NCBI GenBank assembly: GCA_016195915.1
Contig: JACPYS010000021.1
Coordinates: forward strand, 84,012-148,011
Length of the DNA: 64,000 nt
Source: Betaproteobacteria bacterium
GTDB taxonomy: Bacteria; Pseudomonadota; Gammaproteobacteria; Burkholderiales; SG8-39
Reading direction: 5' to 3'
The translations under genes and the position numbers were made by a program. A model generated the notes under the pieces. It did not search any database and was not told the DNA's origin. It saw only the letters and a program-made list of their open reading frames with translations. Positions 26,404-35,297 of the stretch are shown piece after piece. The stretch's first letter is position 1, and every line of letters starts with the position of its first letter.

Positions 26404-26484
26404 TTGTTGACAAGAAGAATGTCTCCCGAAAGCGGGCGCTCGGGCGTACGCCGGTTGACAAGCCGCTGCGGCACTCCCTACACT
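26404..26484 (+). promoter_or_regulatory. Promoter of the second TRAP operon with an operator-like palindrome
   Basis: TTGACA (26455-26460) and TACACT (26479-26484), separated by 18 bases, form a reasonable sigma-70 promoter about 30 bases before the dctP ATG. Upstream, TTGTTGACAA (26404-26413) matches the core of the 5.7-kb operator but without the ATACAA extension. TTGACAAGCC at the -35 recurs at 22225-22234. The promoter is moderately convincing; membership of the same regulon is speculative. Confidence 0.45.
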
Positions 26485-26514
26485 CGCCGCGGGCTCTTCG
26501 AGAAGGGAAAATTC

Positions 26515-27513
26515 ATGCAACCGGTCAAGGCGCTCGCAGCGGCGCTCACTATCACCTTTGCCCTTGTGGCATCGCAGGCTCAGGCGCAGACCACCGCGCG
26601 CCTGTCGTATCACTGGGGGCCGACCCACGAGAGCGCGATTCCCTCGAAGAAACTCGCCGACGAGGTCACGAAGCGCTCGGGCGGCAAGCTCAAGATCGAT
26701 GTGTTTCCGTCAGGCCAGCTCTATACCATCCGCCAGATCATCAGCGCGCTGTCGGCGGGATCGGTCGAGATGGGCGGCGTGGTTTCGCACAACCAGCTGG
26801 CGTCGGTGGAAAAGGACTGGAACGTGTTCCAGCTGCCGAACTTCTGGGAATCGATCGAGCATCAGCGCAGATTCCTCGCCGAGTCGCCCGAGGGCAAGGC
26901 GATGCGCGAGCGCGTGCTGCGGAAGACCGGTCTGGTTCACATTGCCTACGTGCCGGTGGGGCCCTACGTGACCTTCAGCACCAAGGATATCTCCTCGCTC
27001 GGCGCGATGCGCGGCCTCAAGGCGCGTGCGCTCGCGGCGAGCGAGCGCCCGGGACTCACCGCGCGCGGCATGAGCGTGGTATCGCTGTCCACCGAGGAAA
27101 TCTATTCGGCGCTGCAGGGCGGCATGATCGACACGGTCGCGACGGTGCCGACAGCGATCAAGTCCTACTCGTGGTGGGAATACCTCAAGTTCGCCCAGAT
27201 GCCCTATGCGGTCTACGCCGACGCCGAGCTGATGGCGAACGGAAAATGGTTTGCCGGCTTGCCCAAGGACATGCAGGAACTGTTGCTTTCGGTCGGACGG
27301 GAAATCAGCAAGGAGGCGACCGAGCAGACCTACAAGGGCAATGCCGACACGCTCAAGGAACTCGAGAAACGCGGCGGCAAGGTGTTCGTGCTTCAGGGCA
27401 AGGCGCTGGAGGAACTCAAGGCGCTGGATCGCGACAAGACCGAGCCGGAACTGGCCAAGATGATGTCGCCGGAGATCTACGCCGCGGCGAAACGCTTCGT
27501 CGGCCGCAAGTGA
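26515..27513 (+). CDS. dctP: TRAP transporter substrate-binding protein (DctP), second system
   Basis: A protein of 332 residues with signal peptide MQPVKALAAALTI...ASQAQAQ. DctP landmarks are SYHWGPTHESAIPSKKLADEV, the GGKLKIDVFPSGQL block and LGAMRGLKARAL with the ligand-binding Arg. GGIMDTVATVP-like GGMIDTVATVP precedes the closing helices. GAAGGGAAAA is the ribosome-binding site. First of a P-Q-M operon, divergent from the CoA-ligase pair, which suggests the imported acid is activated by that ligase. Confidence 0.9.
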   Translation: MQPVKALAAALTITFALVASQAQAQTTARLSYHWGPTHESAIPSKKLADEVTKRSGGKLKIDVFPSGQLYTIRQIISALSAGSVEMGGVVSHNQLASVEKDWNVFQLPNFWESIEHQRRFLAESPEGKAMRERVLRKTGLVHIAYVPVGPYVTFSTKDISSLGAMRGLKARALAASERPGLTARGMSVVSLSTEEIYSALQGGMIDTVATVPTAIKSYSWWEYLKFAQMPYAVYADAELMANGKWFAGLPKDMQELLLSVGREISKEATEQTYKGNADTLKELEKRGGKVFVLQGKALEELKALDRDKTEPELAKMMSPEIYAAAKRFVGRK

Positions 27514-27535
27514 TCGGCACCGCAAGGCGGGCCCA

Positions 27536-28063
27536 TTGAGGTTCCTCGACGGGTACAAGAGGTTTAACGATGCGCTCGAGTGGCTCATCGTCGGGTTCAC
27601 CGGGCTCATCATTCTGGTGATCGTCGCGCTGCCGTTCGTCGCCACGGTCGTGCGTTACGGCACCGGCGAGGGCTATACCTGGATCGCGGAAACGCCGCCG
27701 CAACTGGTACCCTGGGTGGTGTTCCCGCTGCTCGGGGTCCTCCTGCGGTATGACGGTCACATCGCGGTGGACGTGGTTCCGCACTACCTGAAGGGCAGGT
27801 CGCGGACCGTTCTGCGGCTACTGGTGCTCGCGGTGTGCCTGGTTTCCGCTCTGGCGTTCGGGCTGTTCGGGGCCAAGACGGTGCTGTTCTTCAGGCAACT
27901 CGGACAGATGTCCACCACCGAGTTCGAGTTCCCGCTCTGGACGCTGTACGTATCCTATCCGGTCGGTTTTTCGCTCGCGGCCAACTTCTGCCTCGAGGCG
28001 CTGTTGCAGGAAGCGGCGGGCCGGCGGGATCCGGCCCGGGAAATCGGGCCGGCGGGGGCATAG
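27536..28063 (+). CDS. dctQ: TRAP transporter small permease (DctQ), second system
   Basis: A protein of 175 residues with four hydrophobic helices and the DctQ-type loop LLRYDGHIAVDVVPHYL between the second and third. The start appears to be TTG, since no ATG or GTG gives a full first helix. It lies between the receptor and the large permease (gaps of 22 and 4 bases). The tail RRDPAREIGPAGA is cytoplasmic. Confidence 0.85.
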   Translation: MRFLDGYKRFNDALEWLIVGFTGLIILVIVALPFVATVVRYGTGEGYTWIAETPPQLVPWVVFPLLGVLLRYDGHIAVDVVPHYLKGRSRTVLRLLVLAVCLVSALAFGLFGAKTVLFFRQLGQMSTTEFEFPLWTLYVSYPVGFSLAANFCLEALLQEAAGRRDPAREIGPAGA

Positions 28064-28067
28064 CCCG

Positions 28068-29333
28068 ATGATCCTGGGCTTCGTGCTGCTCGCGGCAGTG
28101 CTGATGGCGTTGTCGGTGCCGCTGTTCTTCGTGTTCGGCATCAGTTCCGCGGGCATCGCAGTGTGGGGGCTGAACCTGCCCGCGCACACGCTGATGCAGG
28201 TGTCCTTCGACGCGGTCACGAAGCAGGTGCTGGTGGCGATCCCGATCTTCGTGTTTGCCGGCAACATCATGTACTACGGCGGATCGGCGCGCCGGCTGGT
28301 CGATCTCGGCGTGTCCTCTGTGGGGCACCTGCCCGGCGGACTCGGCATCGCGATGATCCTGTCGATCGCGGTGTTCAGCGCGATTTCCGGCTCGATCCTC
28401 GCGTCCATCGTGGCGATCGGCGGCGTGCTGATGAAGCCCATGATCGACAAGGGCTACCCGAAGCCCTTCGTCATCGTGCTTGCCGCGACTGCGGCTGTCA
28501 TGGATGCGCTGATTCCGCCGTCCAACACGGCGATCATCTACAGTTCCATCACGCACGTCCCGGTGTCGAAAGCCTTTGCCGCGGGCGTGTTCCCGGGCCT
28601 GGTGCTCGGCGCGCTGCTGCTGGTCTACGTGATGTGGACCTGCCGCGCGATGGAGCGGCCGCCGCCCGAGCCCTGGAAGCACCGTCTTCTCGCGTTCGCG
28701 TACGCGATACCCGCGTTGCTGCTTCCGGTGCTGATTCTCGGAGGTCTTTACGGCGGGCTGCTCACCCCGTCCGAGTCGGCCTCACTGGCGAGTGTCTACT
28801 CGGTCGCGCTCGGGGTGTTCGTTTACCGGGAACTCAGCTGGAAGGGTTTCTGGCAGGCGACGCGCGCGACTGCCGAGACCACCGCAGTGATCTTCGCGAT
28901 CATCGCAATGGCGGTGTACTTCTCCATCATCATGACCTATACGAAGACGCCGCAGGCGATTGTGGAATTCGTCATCAGCTTCAACGTCGGCCCGATGACC
29001 TTCATGATCCTCGCTGGAATAGCGATCATCATTCTCGGCACCTTCGTCGAGGCGGTGCCGATATTTTATCTCACGATGCCGATCTTCTATCCCATCTGCC
29101 AGGCGCTCAAGATCGACCTGCTGCACTTCTATGTTTTCGTCACCGGCCTGATCGGTATCGGTCTGATTACCCCGCCCGTATGCGTCGGTCTATATACGGC
29201 GGCGGCGATCGTGAATACGCCGCCGCAGCAGGCCTTCCGCGCCGTACCCGGATTCTTCATGGTCGGCGTCGTCTACGCGCTCATCGTGATGTATTTCCCG
29301 GCGCTCGCGACCTGGCTGCCGGGCTTCTGGTAA
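28068..29333 (+). CDS. dctM: TRAP transporter large permease (DctM), second system
   Basis: A protein of 421 residues with about 12 membrane segments. Conserved loops are seen as FSAISGSILASIVAIGGVL, MDALIPPSNTAIIYS and GLITPPVCVGLYTAA. It is the channel partner of the DctP/DctQ proteins encoded just before. The operon ends here, followed by two copies of a palindromic intergenic repeat. Confidence 0.92.
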   Translation: MILGFVLLAAVLMALSVPLFFVFGISSAGIAVWGLNLPAHTLMQVSFDAVTKQVLVAIPIFVFAGNIMYYGGSARRLVDLGVSSVGHLPGGLGIAMILSIAVFSAISGSILASIVAIGGVLMKPMIDKGYPKPFVIVLAATAAVMDALIPPSNTAIIYSSITHVPVSKAFAAGVFPGLVLGALLLVYVMWTCRAMERPPPEPWKHRLLAFAYAIPALLLPVLILGGLYGGLLTPSESASLASVYSVALGVFVYRELSWKGFWQATRATAETTAVIFAIIAMAVYFSIIMTYTKTPQAIVEFVISFNVGPMTFMILAGIAIIILGTFVEAVPIFYLTMPIFYPICQALKIDLLHFYVFVTGLIGIGLITPPVCVGLYTAAAIVNTPPQQAFRAVPGFFMVGVVYALIVMYFPALATWLPGFW

Positions 29334-29344
29334 ATCCGGAGGAA

Positions 29345-29375
29345 GGGGTGCGGGGGAACCTGGGTTCCCCTGCTC
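29345..29375. repeat. Palindromic intergenic repeat, copy 1
   Basis: A 31-base unit whose core GGGGAACCTGGGTTCCCC can fold as an 8-bp stem (GGGGAACC/GGTTCCCC) with a two-base centre. The identical unit follows 39 bases later, and a third, slightly altered copy lies at 31466. It sits between convergent genes, so it may act as a terminator or be a REP-like dispersed element. Confidence 0.75.
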
Positions 29376-29383
29376 TCTCGCAC

Positions 29384-29414
29384 GGGGTGCGGGGGAACCT
29401 GGGTTCCCCTGCTC
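29384..29414. repeat. Palindromic intergenic repeat, copy 2
   Basis: Identical over 31 bases to the copy at 29345 and in the same orientation. It ends two bases before the SDR stop codon. The tandem pair fills the gap between the convergent dctM and SDR genes. Confidence 0.75.
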
Positions 29415-29415
29415 C

Positions 29416-30165
29416 CTAGCGGCCACCGGCCACGTCGAGGATCGCACCACTGACATAGGACGCTGCGGGCGAGGCGAGCCACAGGATCGCTTCGGCCACT
29501 TCCTGCGCAGTGCCGGGGCGCCTCATCGGGATCAGCTTCTCCGAGCGCGCAAGTCGATCGGGAATGCCGCTCGCCAGGTGGATGTCGGTGTCGATCAGGC
29601 CGGGTCGCACGGCATTGACCCGGATCCCTTCCTGCGCCACCTCCTGCGCCAGTCCGATGGTAAACGTATCGATTGCACCCTTGGACGCCGCATAGTCGAT
29701 CCAGAGGTTGGGCGCGCCGATGCGCGAGGACGCCGACGACACGTTGACGATCGCACCGCCCGGGCCGCCGTGTTTCGTGGACATGCGGCGGATCGCCTCG
29801 CGGGCACATACGATTGGACCGGTCACGTTCGTAGCGAGCAGCGCGTTCACCGCTTCTGCCCCCATCGTTTCGACGCGGCGCCTGCCCGGGCCGACCGCGG
29901 CAGCGTTGTTCACCAACACCGACACGCGGCCCAGTTCGCGGTCCGTAACCTCGAACAGGCGTTCGATGTCGGATTCGATACCGACATCCGCCTGCACGCA
30001 ATGAGCTCGCCGTCCCGCTTCGCGCACCTCGGCAGCGATTCGTTCCGCCGCGGCGGCGTCACGCACGAAATTGATGCACACGTCGTAGCCCGTTTTCGCG
30101 GCGAGCCGCGCCGTGGCGGCACCGATTCCGCGGCTCCCGCCGGTGATGATCATCACGCCGGCCAT
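29416..30165 (-). CDS. SDR family oxidoreductase
   Basis: A protein of 249 residues, classical short-chain dehydrogenase. The cofactor loop TGGSRGIGAA is at residues 8-17, NNAAAVG follows, the catalytic Ser is in VNVSSASS, and YAASKGA gives the Tyr/Lys pair. VRPGLIDTDIH and the C-terminal ASYVSGAILDVAGGR are typical of the glucose/3-oxoacyl reductase subgroup. It is monocistronic as far as visible, divergent from a zinc-ribbon protein and convergent with the TRAP operon. The substrate is unknown. Confidence 0.85.
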   Translation of the reverse strand: MAGVMIITGGSRGIGAATARLAAKTGYDVCINFVRDAAAAERIAAEVREAGRRAHCVQADVGIESDIERLFEVTDRELGRVSVLVNNAAAVGPGRRRVETMGAEAVNALLATNVTGPIVCAREAIRRMSTKHGGPGGAIVNVSSASSRIGAPNLWIDYAASKGAIDTFTIGLAQEVAQEGIRVNAVRPGLIDTDIHLASGIPDRLARSEKLIPMRRPGTAQEVAEAILWLASPAASYVSGAILDVAGGR

Positions 30166-30254
30166 CGCTTCGCCTCCCGGTTGCTCTTGGTCAATCTGCC
30201 CGTGAGTGGACTATGTTACAAGAACCCCTATTGCACCGGGATGGAGAGCGGCTC

Positions 30255-30632
30255 ATGCAATGCCCAAAATGCGATGCGGAAATGGCGAAAGTCGTTTTCA
30301 GTTCCATCGAAGTCGATCGATGCACGGGCTGTGGTGGGTTATGGTTCGATTTGATGGAGGCCGAACAACTCAGGTCCGTCCGCGGGTCGGAGACGATCGA
30401 CACCGGTGACGCGAAGGAGGGACGGTTCTGGGACGCGGAACGACGCATCAACTGCCCGGTCTGCGCGAACACGCCGATGATTCGGATGGTGGACAACCGG
30501 CAACCGCATATCCATTACGAAAGTTGTCCGGGCTGTTTCGGGATATTCTTCGATGCGGGCGAGTTCCGCGACTACAAGAAAGAAACGCTGCTCGAATCGC
30601 TCAGGGAGTTTGTCGCCGGAAAACGGCCGTAG
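30255..30632 (+). CDS. TFIIB-type zinc-ribbon protein
   Basis: A protein of 125 residues with two zinc ribbons of the zf-TFIIB family: MQCPKCDAEM...RCTGCGGLWFD and CPVCANTPM...SCPGCFGIFFDAGEF. Each offers four cysteines for one metal. Such small proteins are widespread in proteobacteria without a settled role. GAGAG lies before the chosen ATG; an in-frame start 14 codons upstream is possible. No operon partner is visible. Confidence 0.8.
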   Translation: MQCPKCDAEMAKVVFSSIEVDRCTGCGGLWFDLMEAEQLRSVRGSETIDTGDAKEGRFWDAERRINCPVCANTPMIRMVDNRQPHIHYESCPGCFGIFFDAGEFRDYKKETLLESLREFVAGKRP

Positions 30633-30667
30633 CGCGCCGGCTGCTCCACGCGCGATCCTTGCTCATC

Positions 30668-31450
30668 TCAATTGCCGTTGAACCTCGGCGTGCGTTTTTC
30701 CATGAACGCGCTGCGGCCTTCCTTGTGATCGGCACTGGTGAAACATGCCGCGACCATCTTCGCTGCGCTCGCCAGGTCGCGATCCGCCGGATCCTTGAGC
30801 CACTGCTGGATCGAAAACTTCGCGGCCGCGAGCGTAAGAGGCGCGTTCTCGGAGACCATCCTGCAGTAAGCCGTTGCTTCCCGCTCGAATTCGGCCACCG
30901 GGAATACCTGGCTCAGGAACCCCATCTGCAACGCCTGTGCTGCGTTGAACTTGCGCGCGGAGAAGAAGATGTCGCCGGTATTGGCTGGGCCGATGACGTT
31001 CATGAAACGGCGGATGCCGGTGGCACCGTAGCCAAGCCCGAGGCGCGCCGCCGGCATGCGGAAGACTGCATCGTCTGCCGCAATGCGCACGTCACAGGCC
31101 GCCGCGAGCCCCAACCCGCCGCCGATGCAGATGCCGCGGATTCTTGCAATCACCGACTTGGAGCACTGCATCGGCGCGAGGTAGGCGCGCTCGACCGCCT
31201 GGTTGTATTCCGCCTGTGCGTCGGCGGTACCGCGCAGCTTCTCGAACTGTGATATATCGGCGCCGGAAATGAACGATTTGTCGCCGTCGCCGGTGATGAC
31301 GATGACACGCACTTCGGCATCCCCGTCGAGCGCGGCGAGCGCGGCGGGCAGCGCGCTCCACATGTCGTAGGTCACCGCGTTCAACTTCTGCGGATTGGAG
31401 AAAAGGATCGTACCAACCGCGCCTTCGCGGCGGGTGATGAGTTCGGCCAT
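30668..31450 (-). CDS. Enoyl-CoA hydratase/isomerase family protein
   Basis: A protein of 260 residues with the crotonase fold. The oxyanion-hole blocks are KSFISGADISQF and GICIGGGLGLAAACDVRIA. The usual catalytic Glu of the first site falls in LGLGYGATGIRR, where hydratases more often have PE...GxxP. The loss of that Glu makes simple hydration uncertain, and the protein may be an isomerase, decarboxylase or thioesterase-like member. It follows a CaiB gene across a gap holding the third palindromic repeat, so both probably act on one CoA ester. Confidence 0.8.
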   Translation of the reverse strand: MAELITRREGAVGTILFSNPQKLNAVTYDMWSALPAALAALDGDAEVRVIVITGDGDKSFISGADISQFEKLRGTADAQAEYNQAVERAYLAPMQCSKSVIARIRGICIGGGLGLAAACDVRIAADDAVFRMPAARLGLGYGATGIRRFMNVIGPANTGDIFFSARKFNAAQALQMGFLSQVFPVAEFEREATAYCRMVSENAPLTLAAAKFSIQQWLKDPADRDLASAAKMVAACFTSADHKEGRSAFMEKRTPRFNGN

Positions 31451-31465
31451 GGAGATTCCTCGGAA

Positions 31466-31494
31466 GGGGTGCGGGGGAACCTGGGTTCTCCTGC
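31466..31494. repeat. Palindromic intergenic repeat, copy 3
   Basis: It matches the units at 29345 and 29384 except for a C in place of one T-side base (GGTTCTCC), which weakens the stem. It lies in the short gap between the CaiB gene and the downstream enoyl-CoA hydratase, a within-operon position. A regulatory or mRNA-processing role is more likely here than termination. Confidence 0.65.
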
Positions 31495-31497
31495 GCT

Positions 31498-32679
31498 CTA
31501 GATGATTTTTTCGCTTCTCAAGCGCTCGATCGCGGTGCTGTCGTAGCCCAGTTCGCCGAGCACTTCCTCGGAGTGTTCGCCCCGCTCGGGCGTTGCTGCG
31601 GCGAGGCTCGCCGGGGTGCGCGAGAGCGTGACCGGCTGATTGATCAGTTTCAGCTTGCCGAGTTTCGGATGGCTCACCTCGGCGGCAGCCTTCAGGTGCC
31701 GCACCTGCGGATCGGCAAACACCTTGTCCATCGCATTGATCGCACCGCAGGGCACGCCGGCCTTGTTGAGGATCTCCACCCACTCTGCCGTGGGTTTCGC
31801 CGCCAGGGCCTTGTTCATTTCCGCGTTCAGGGCGGCGCGGTACTTCGAGCGTCCGTTCGCGTCGCGGTAGTCCGGGTGGTCGAACAGGTCGTTGCGTTCG
31901 ATCGCTTCGCACAGCCGCTTCCAGATCACCTTTCCCGCCGCGGCGACGTTCATGTAGCCGTCTGCGGTCGTGTAGGCCGAGGTCGGCATGCTGGTCGGGT
32001 GGTCGTTGCCCACCTGTTCCGGCACTTCGCCCGCGACGGTGTAGCGCGCCGCCTGGAAATCGAGCAGCGTGATGCCCGCCTGCAGCAGGTTCGACTGCAC
32101 CCACTGGCCTTCGCCCGAATGCTCGCGCTCGAGCAATGCCGTCATGATGCCTAGCGCGGCGAGCAGGCCGGCGGAGACGTCCGCGACCGCGGCGCCGACA
32201 CGCATCGGGCCCTTTCCGGGGACGCCTGTCACTGACATGATGCCCGACAGTCCTTGCGCGATCTGATCGAACCCCGGGAGCTCGCGGTAGGGGCCGTCCT
32301 GCCCGAAGCCGGAGATGCTCGCGAGGATGACGCGCGGGTTGACCTTTCTGAGCGACTCGTAATCGATGCCGAGGCGGAATTTCACGTCCGGACGGTAATT
32401 CTCGACTACCACGTCAGCCGTCTTCACCAGGCGCATGAACACCTCCTTGCCCTTTTCGGCCTTGAGGTTGAGCGTCATCGAACGCTTGTTGCGGTGCAGA
32501 TTCTGGAAATCGGGGCCGTCGCGCGCGCCGCCCATGTCCTCGAGTTCGGTGTTCTCGATCTTGATCACGTCGGCGCCGAAATCGGCGAATTGGCGTACAC
32601 AGGTCGGACCGGCGCGCACGCGCGTCAGGTCGAGGATGCGCAGGCGCGCGAGGGCAGGGGAAGCAGTTATGCGTGGCAT
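31498..32679 (-). CDS. CaiB/BaiF family CoA-transferase
   Basis: A protein of 393 residues. ALARLRILDLTRVRAGPTCVRQ is the N-terminal CoA-binding block (Ala-Gly-Pro turn conserved), RSMTLNLKAEKGKEVF the first cross-over, and Asp167 in AVADVSAG the predicted catalytic residue. The C-terminus GEHSEEVLGELGYD is normal. It is followed by an enoyl-CoA hydratase, a common pairing for CoA-dependent acid breakdown. The 66-bp gap to the divergent permease gene holds its promoter. Confidence 0.88.
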   Translation of the reverse strand: MPRITASPALARLRILDLTRVRAGPTCVRQFADFGADVIKIENTELEDMGGARDGPDFQNLHRNKRSMTLNLKAEKGKEVFMRLVKTADVVVENYRPDVKFRLGIDYESLRKVNPRVILASISGFGQDGPYRELPGFDQIAQGLSGIMSVTGVPGKGPMRVGAAVADVSAGLLAALGIMTALLEREHSGEGQWVQSNLLQAGITLLDFQAARYTVAGEVPEQVGNDHPTSMPTSAYTTADGYMNVAAAGKVIWKRLCEAIERNDLFDHPDYRDANGRSKYRAALNAEMNKALAAKPTAEWVEILNKAGVPCGAINAMDKVFADPQVRHLKAAAEVSHPKLGKLKLINQPVTLSRTPASLAAATPERGEHSEEVLGELGYDSTAIERLRSEKII

Positions 32680-32745
32680 TCTGGAATCATGTCCAACCCG
32701 GTATCCTGTGTCAACGCGGTTCCACGCTGCGATAGGCTCGAATCC

Positions 32746-35256
32746 ATGCTGCGGCTGTTTGCCCTGCTCAATGCACGGTTCTCACACCGGCGAGGCCGCG
32801 TCTTGCTCTCGCTCGCGGGAATCGCTCTCGGCGTCGCGCTCGGCTTCACGGTGCACCTGATCAATCACGCCGCGCTCGAAGAATTCGGAGCGGCGGTGCG
32901 CGCCCTCGCGGGCGAAGCGGACCTGGAGGTGCGCGGCGGGCGCAGCGGCTTCGACGAGGGGCTCTACGCGACGTTGGCGAGACTTCCGGGCGTGGCCGTC
33001 GCCAGCCCGGTGCTCGAGATCGATGCCGGGCTCGCGGGCAGCGAAAGCACGCTCAAGCTGATCGCGCTCGACCCATTGCGGGCGGCTCAGGTCCAGCCGG
33101 CGCTGTTCGGCGAAGATCCCCGACGCATCTTCGCGCTGCTGCGCCCCGATGCGGTGATGCTCTCCGCCGGTGCGGCGCGAGCACTCGGCCTCGATAAAGG
33201 GTCGAAACTGAGACTGGTGGCCGGTATGAAAGCGGTCGAATTCGACGTCGCGGGCGTGTTGCCCGAAGGTAGCCTGCGCGGCAGAGCGGTGCTCGCCGAT
33301 CTCGCCACCGCGCAATGGCGTCTGAACCGCCTTGGAAACCTCAACCGCATCGATTTGCGCCTGCAATCCGGCGCGGATAGGGAGGCGATGCCCGGACGCG
33401 TCGCCGCGCTGCTTCCCGCCGGAGTGCACGTGGCGAGCGTCGAAACGATCGAGGAACAGGGCGCAAAACTGTCTCGTTCCTATCGGGTGAACCTCAATGT
33501 GCTCGCCCTGGTTGCACTGTTCACGGGTGGATTTCTCGTGTTCTCGGCGCAGGCGCTGGAGGTGGCGCGCCGCCGCGGCGAACACGGTCTCCTGCGCGTG
33601 CTCGGTTTGCGGCGCGGGCAGCTTGCCGGGCTGGTCCTGACGGAGGCCGCAGCCCTCGGCGTGATCGGGAGCGCGCTTGGGCTGTGCCTCGGGTATCTGC
33701 TCGCACGCGTGGCGGTGCATGCCGCGGGTGCAGATCTGGGGGCGGGAATGTTCCGCGGGCTCGCGCCGGAAATCGTGGTCCCGTCTCGGGCGGCGATTGC
33801 TTTTTTCGCCACCGGCATCGCGGTGTCGCTTGCCGGCGCGCTGTTGCCGGCGCTCGATGCGGCACGGGCAGAGCCGGCGCGCGCGCTCAAGGCGGGTGAC
33901 GAACAGCGCATGTTCGAAAGGCTGATGCCGATCTGGCCGGGCTGCGGACTGCTTGTCCTCGGCGCGGCGATGACGCGGCCGGGACCGGTGGATGGCATCC
34001 CGGTGTTCGGCTACATCTCAATTGCCGCCATCCTGGTCGGCAGCATTCTCCTGTTGCCGCGCGTTTCGACGTGGGCTTTCGCGCGCCTTGGCGTGTCGCA
34101 GGCGATGCCCGCCTTTGTTCCGATCACGCTTGCGTTGAGCCAGTTGCGCGGATCGCCGGGGCAGGCGGTGGTGAGCCTTGCGGCGATCGTTGCGAGTTTT
34201 TCTCTCATGGTCGCGATGGCAATCATGGTCGCGTCGTTTCGCGAGTCCGTAGACGACTGGCTTCGCGTCGTGCTTCCCGCCGATTTCTATCTGCGCACCA
34301 GCCATCAGGGCGACACGGCGTTTCTCGATTCCGATTTTGAAGCGCGCGTGAAGGCGCTGACCTTGCTGAGCCGCGCGGAATTTGCACGCGCGGGACGAGT
34401 GACGCTCGACCCGGCGCGACCGGCGATCGCGCTGCTCGCGCGCGATACCGAGGTCGGCGCGGAAAAATGGGTTCCGCTCGTGGGGCCACGGCATCCACGC
34501 CGCCCCGGCGATCCTCCGGATGCCTGGGTCAGCGAGGCGGTCGCAGAGATCTACGGTGTCGTCCCGGGAAGCCGCATCGAGCTCCCGCTGGAAGGGAAAA
34601 ACTTTTCCTTCCTGGTGGCGGGCATCTGGCGCGATTACGCACGCCAGCACGGCGCGATCGTGATCGACCGCAAGGTCTACGTCGCGCTGACCGGTGACCG
34701 GCGGTCGAACGACGCCGCGCTGTGGCTCGCGCCCGGAGCGGCTCCCGCCGATGTCGCAAGCGCATTGCGCGCACTGCCTGGCGGCGCGAACCTCGAGATG
34801 GCCGAACCCGGGGAAATCCGCCGAATTTCGCTCGCCGTGTTCGACCGCAGTTTCGCCGTGACCTACCTGCTCGAGGCGGTGGCGGTCGTGGTGGGTCTGT
34901 TCGGACTTTCGTCCAGCCTCGGCGCCATCGTGCTCGCGCGACGGAGGGAATTCGGCATGCTGCGCCACATCGGCATGACGCGCGCGCGCATCGGCGCGAT
35001 GCTGGCCGCAGAGGGAGGGCTGCTTGCAGCGTTCGGCGCGGTGGCCGGGCTCGCGGTGGGGTGGGTGATCAGCCTGATTCTCATCCACGTGGTCAACCGA
35101 CAGTCGTTCAACTGGGGGATGGAGCTGCATCCGCCTTATGCGTTGCTCGCCTCACTTACTGCCGTGCTGGTAGTGCTGGCGGTGATCACTGCGGTTCTTT
35201 CCGGGCGTGAAGCGATGGGCATGGGTCCGGTGCGCGCGGTAAGGGAAGATTGGTAA
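32746..35256 (+). CDS. FtsX/MacB-type ABC transporter permease (AttG-like), no ATPase adjacent
   Basis: A protein of 836 residues with the long two-repeat layout of large FtsX permeases. An N-terminal helix (LLSLAGIALGVALGFTVHL), a periplasmic domain, three helices near residues 255-360, a second periplasmic domain and a final three-helix bundle (around 700-830) are seen. Such permeases work with a LolD-type ATPase and often with an AttH/CrtC-type periplasmic protein. No ATPase gene precedes it here, and the AttH-like gene lies 3.4 kb downstream past unrelated genes. Start at MLRLFALLNARF. Confidence 0.82.
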   Translation: MLRLFALLNARFSHRRGRVLLSLAGIALGVALGFTVHLINHAALEEFGAAVRALAGEADLEVRGGRSGFDEGLYATLARLPGVAVASPVLEIDAGLAGSESTLKLIALDPLRAAQVQPALFGEDPRRIFALLRPDAVMLSAGAARALGLDKGSKLRLVAGMKAVEFDVAGVLPEGSLRGRAVLADLATAQWRLNRLGNLNRIDLRLQSGADREAMPGRVAALLPAGVHVASVETIEEQGAKLSRSYRVNLNVLALVALFTGGFLVFSAQALEVARRRGEHGLLRVLGLRRGQLAGLVLTEAAALGVIGSALGLCLGYLLARVAVHAAGADLGAGMFRGLAPEIVVPSRAAIAFFATGIAVSLAGALLPALDAARAEPARALKAGDEQRMFERLMPIWPGCGLLVLGAAMTRPGPVDGIPVFGYISIAAILVGSILLLPRVSTWAFARLGVSQAMPAFVPITLALSQLRGSPGQAVVSLAAIVASFSLMVAMAIMVASFRESVDDWLRVVLPADFYLRTSHQGDTAFLDSDFEARVKALTLLSRAEFARAGRVTLDPARPAIALLARDTEVGAEKWVPLVGPRHPRRPGDPPDAWVSEAVAEIYGVVPGSRIELPLEGKNFSFLVAGIWRDYARQHGAIVIDRKVYVALTGDRRSNDAALWLAPGAAPADVASALRALPGGANLEMAEPGEIRRISLAVFDRSFAVTYLLEAVAVVVGLFGLSSSLGAIVLARRREFGMLRHIGMTRARIGAMLAAEGGLLAAFGAVAGLAVGWVISLILIHVVNRQSFNWGMELHPPYALLASLTAVLVVLAVITAVLSGREAMGMGPVRAVREDW

Positions 35257-35263
35257 TGCTAAA

Positions 35264-35285
35264 ATGGCCATATAGATGGCCGTAT
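35264..35285. promoter_or_regulatory. Probable autoregulatory operator of the Phd/PIN pair
   Basis: Two direct copies of ATGGCC(A/G)TAT start 12 bases apart, the first containing the palindrome ATGGCCAT. They lie 12 bases before the antitoxin ATG and include TATAGA, a candidate -10. Direct or inverted operator repeats at this position are usual for Phd-type autorepression. Confidence 0.5.
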
Positions 35286-35297
35286 TGGAGATTTCTC

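Noticed and set aside
24275..26461. A 728-codon minus frame suggesting a SucD fusion
   Set aside because: Only the last 295 codons match SucD. The upstream part is the wrong frame of the real SucC-like gene, and a TGATG junction separates the two.
30668..32104. A 478-codon frame extending the enoyl-CoA hydratase upstream
   Set aside because: The extension runs through the intergenic repeat and the CaiB gene in the wrong frame. The normal crotonase start is the ATG at 31450.
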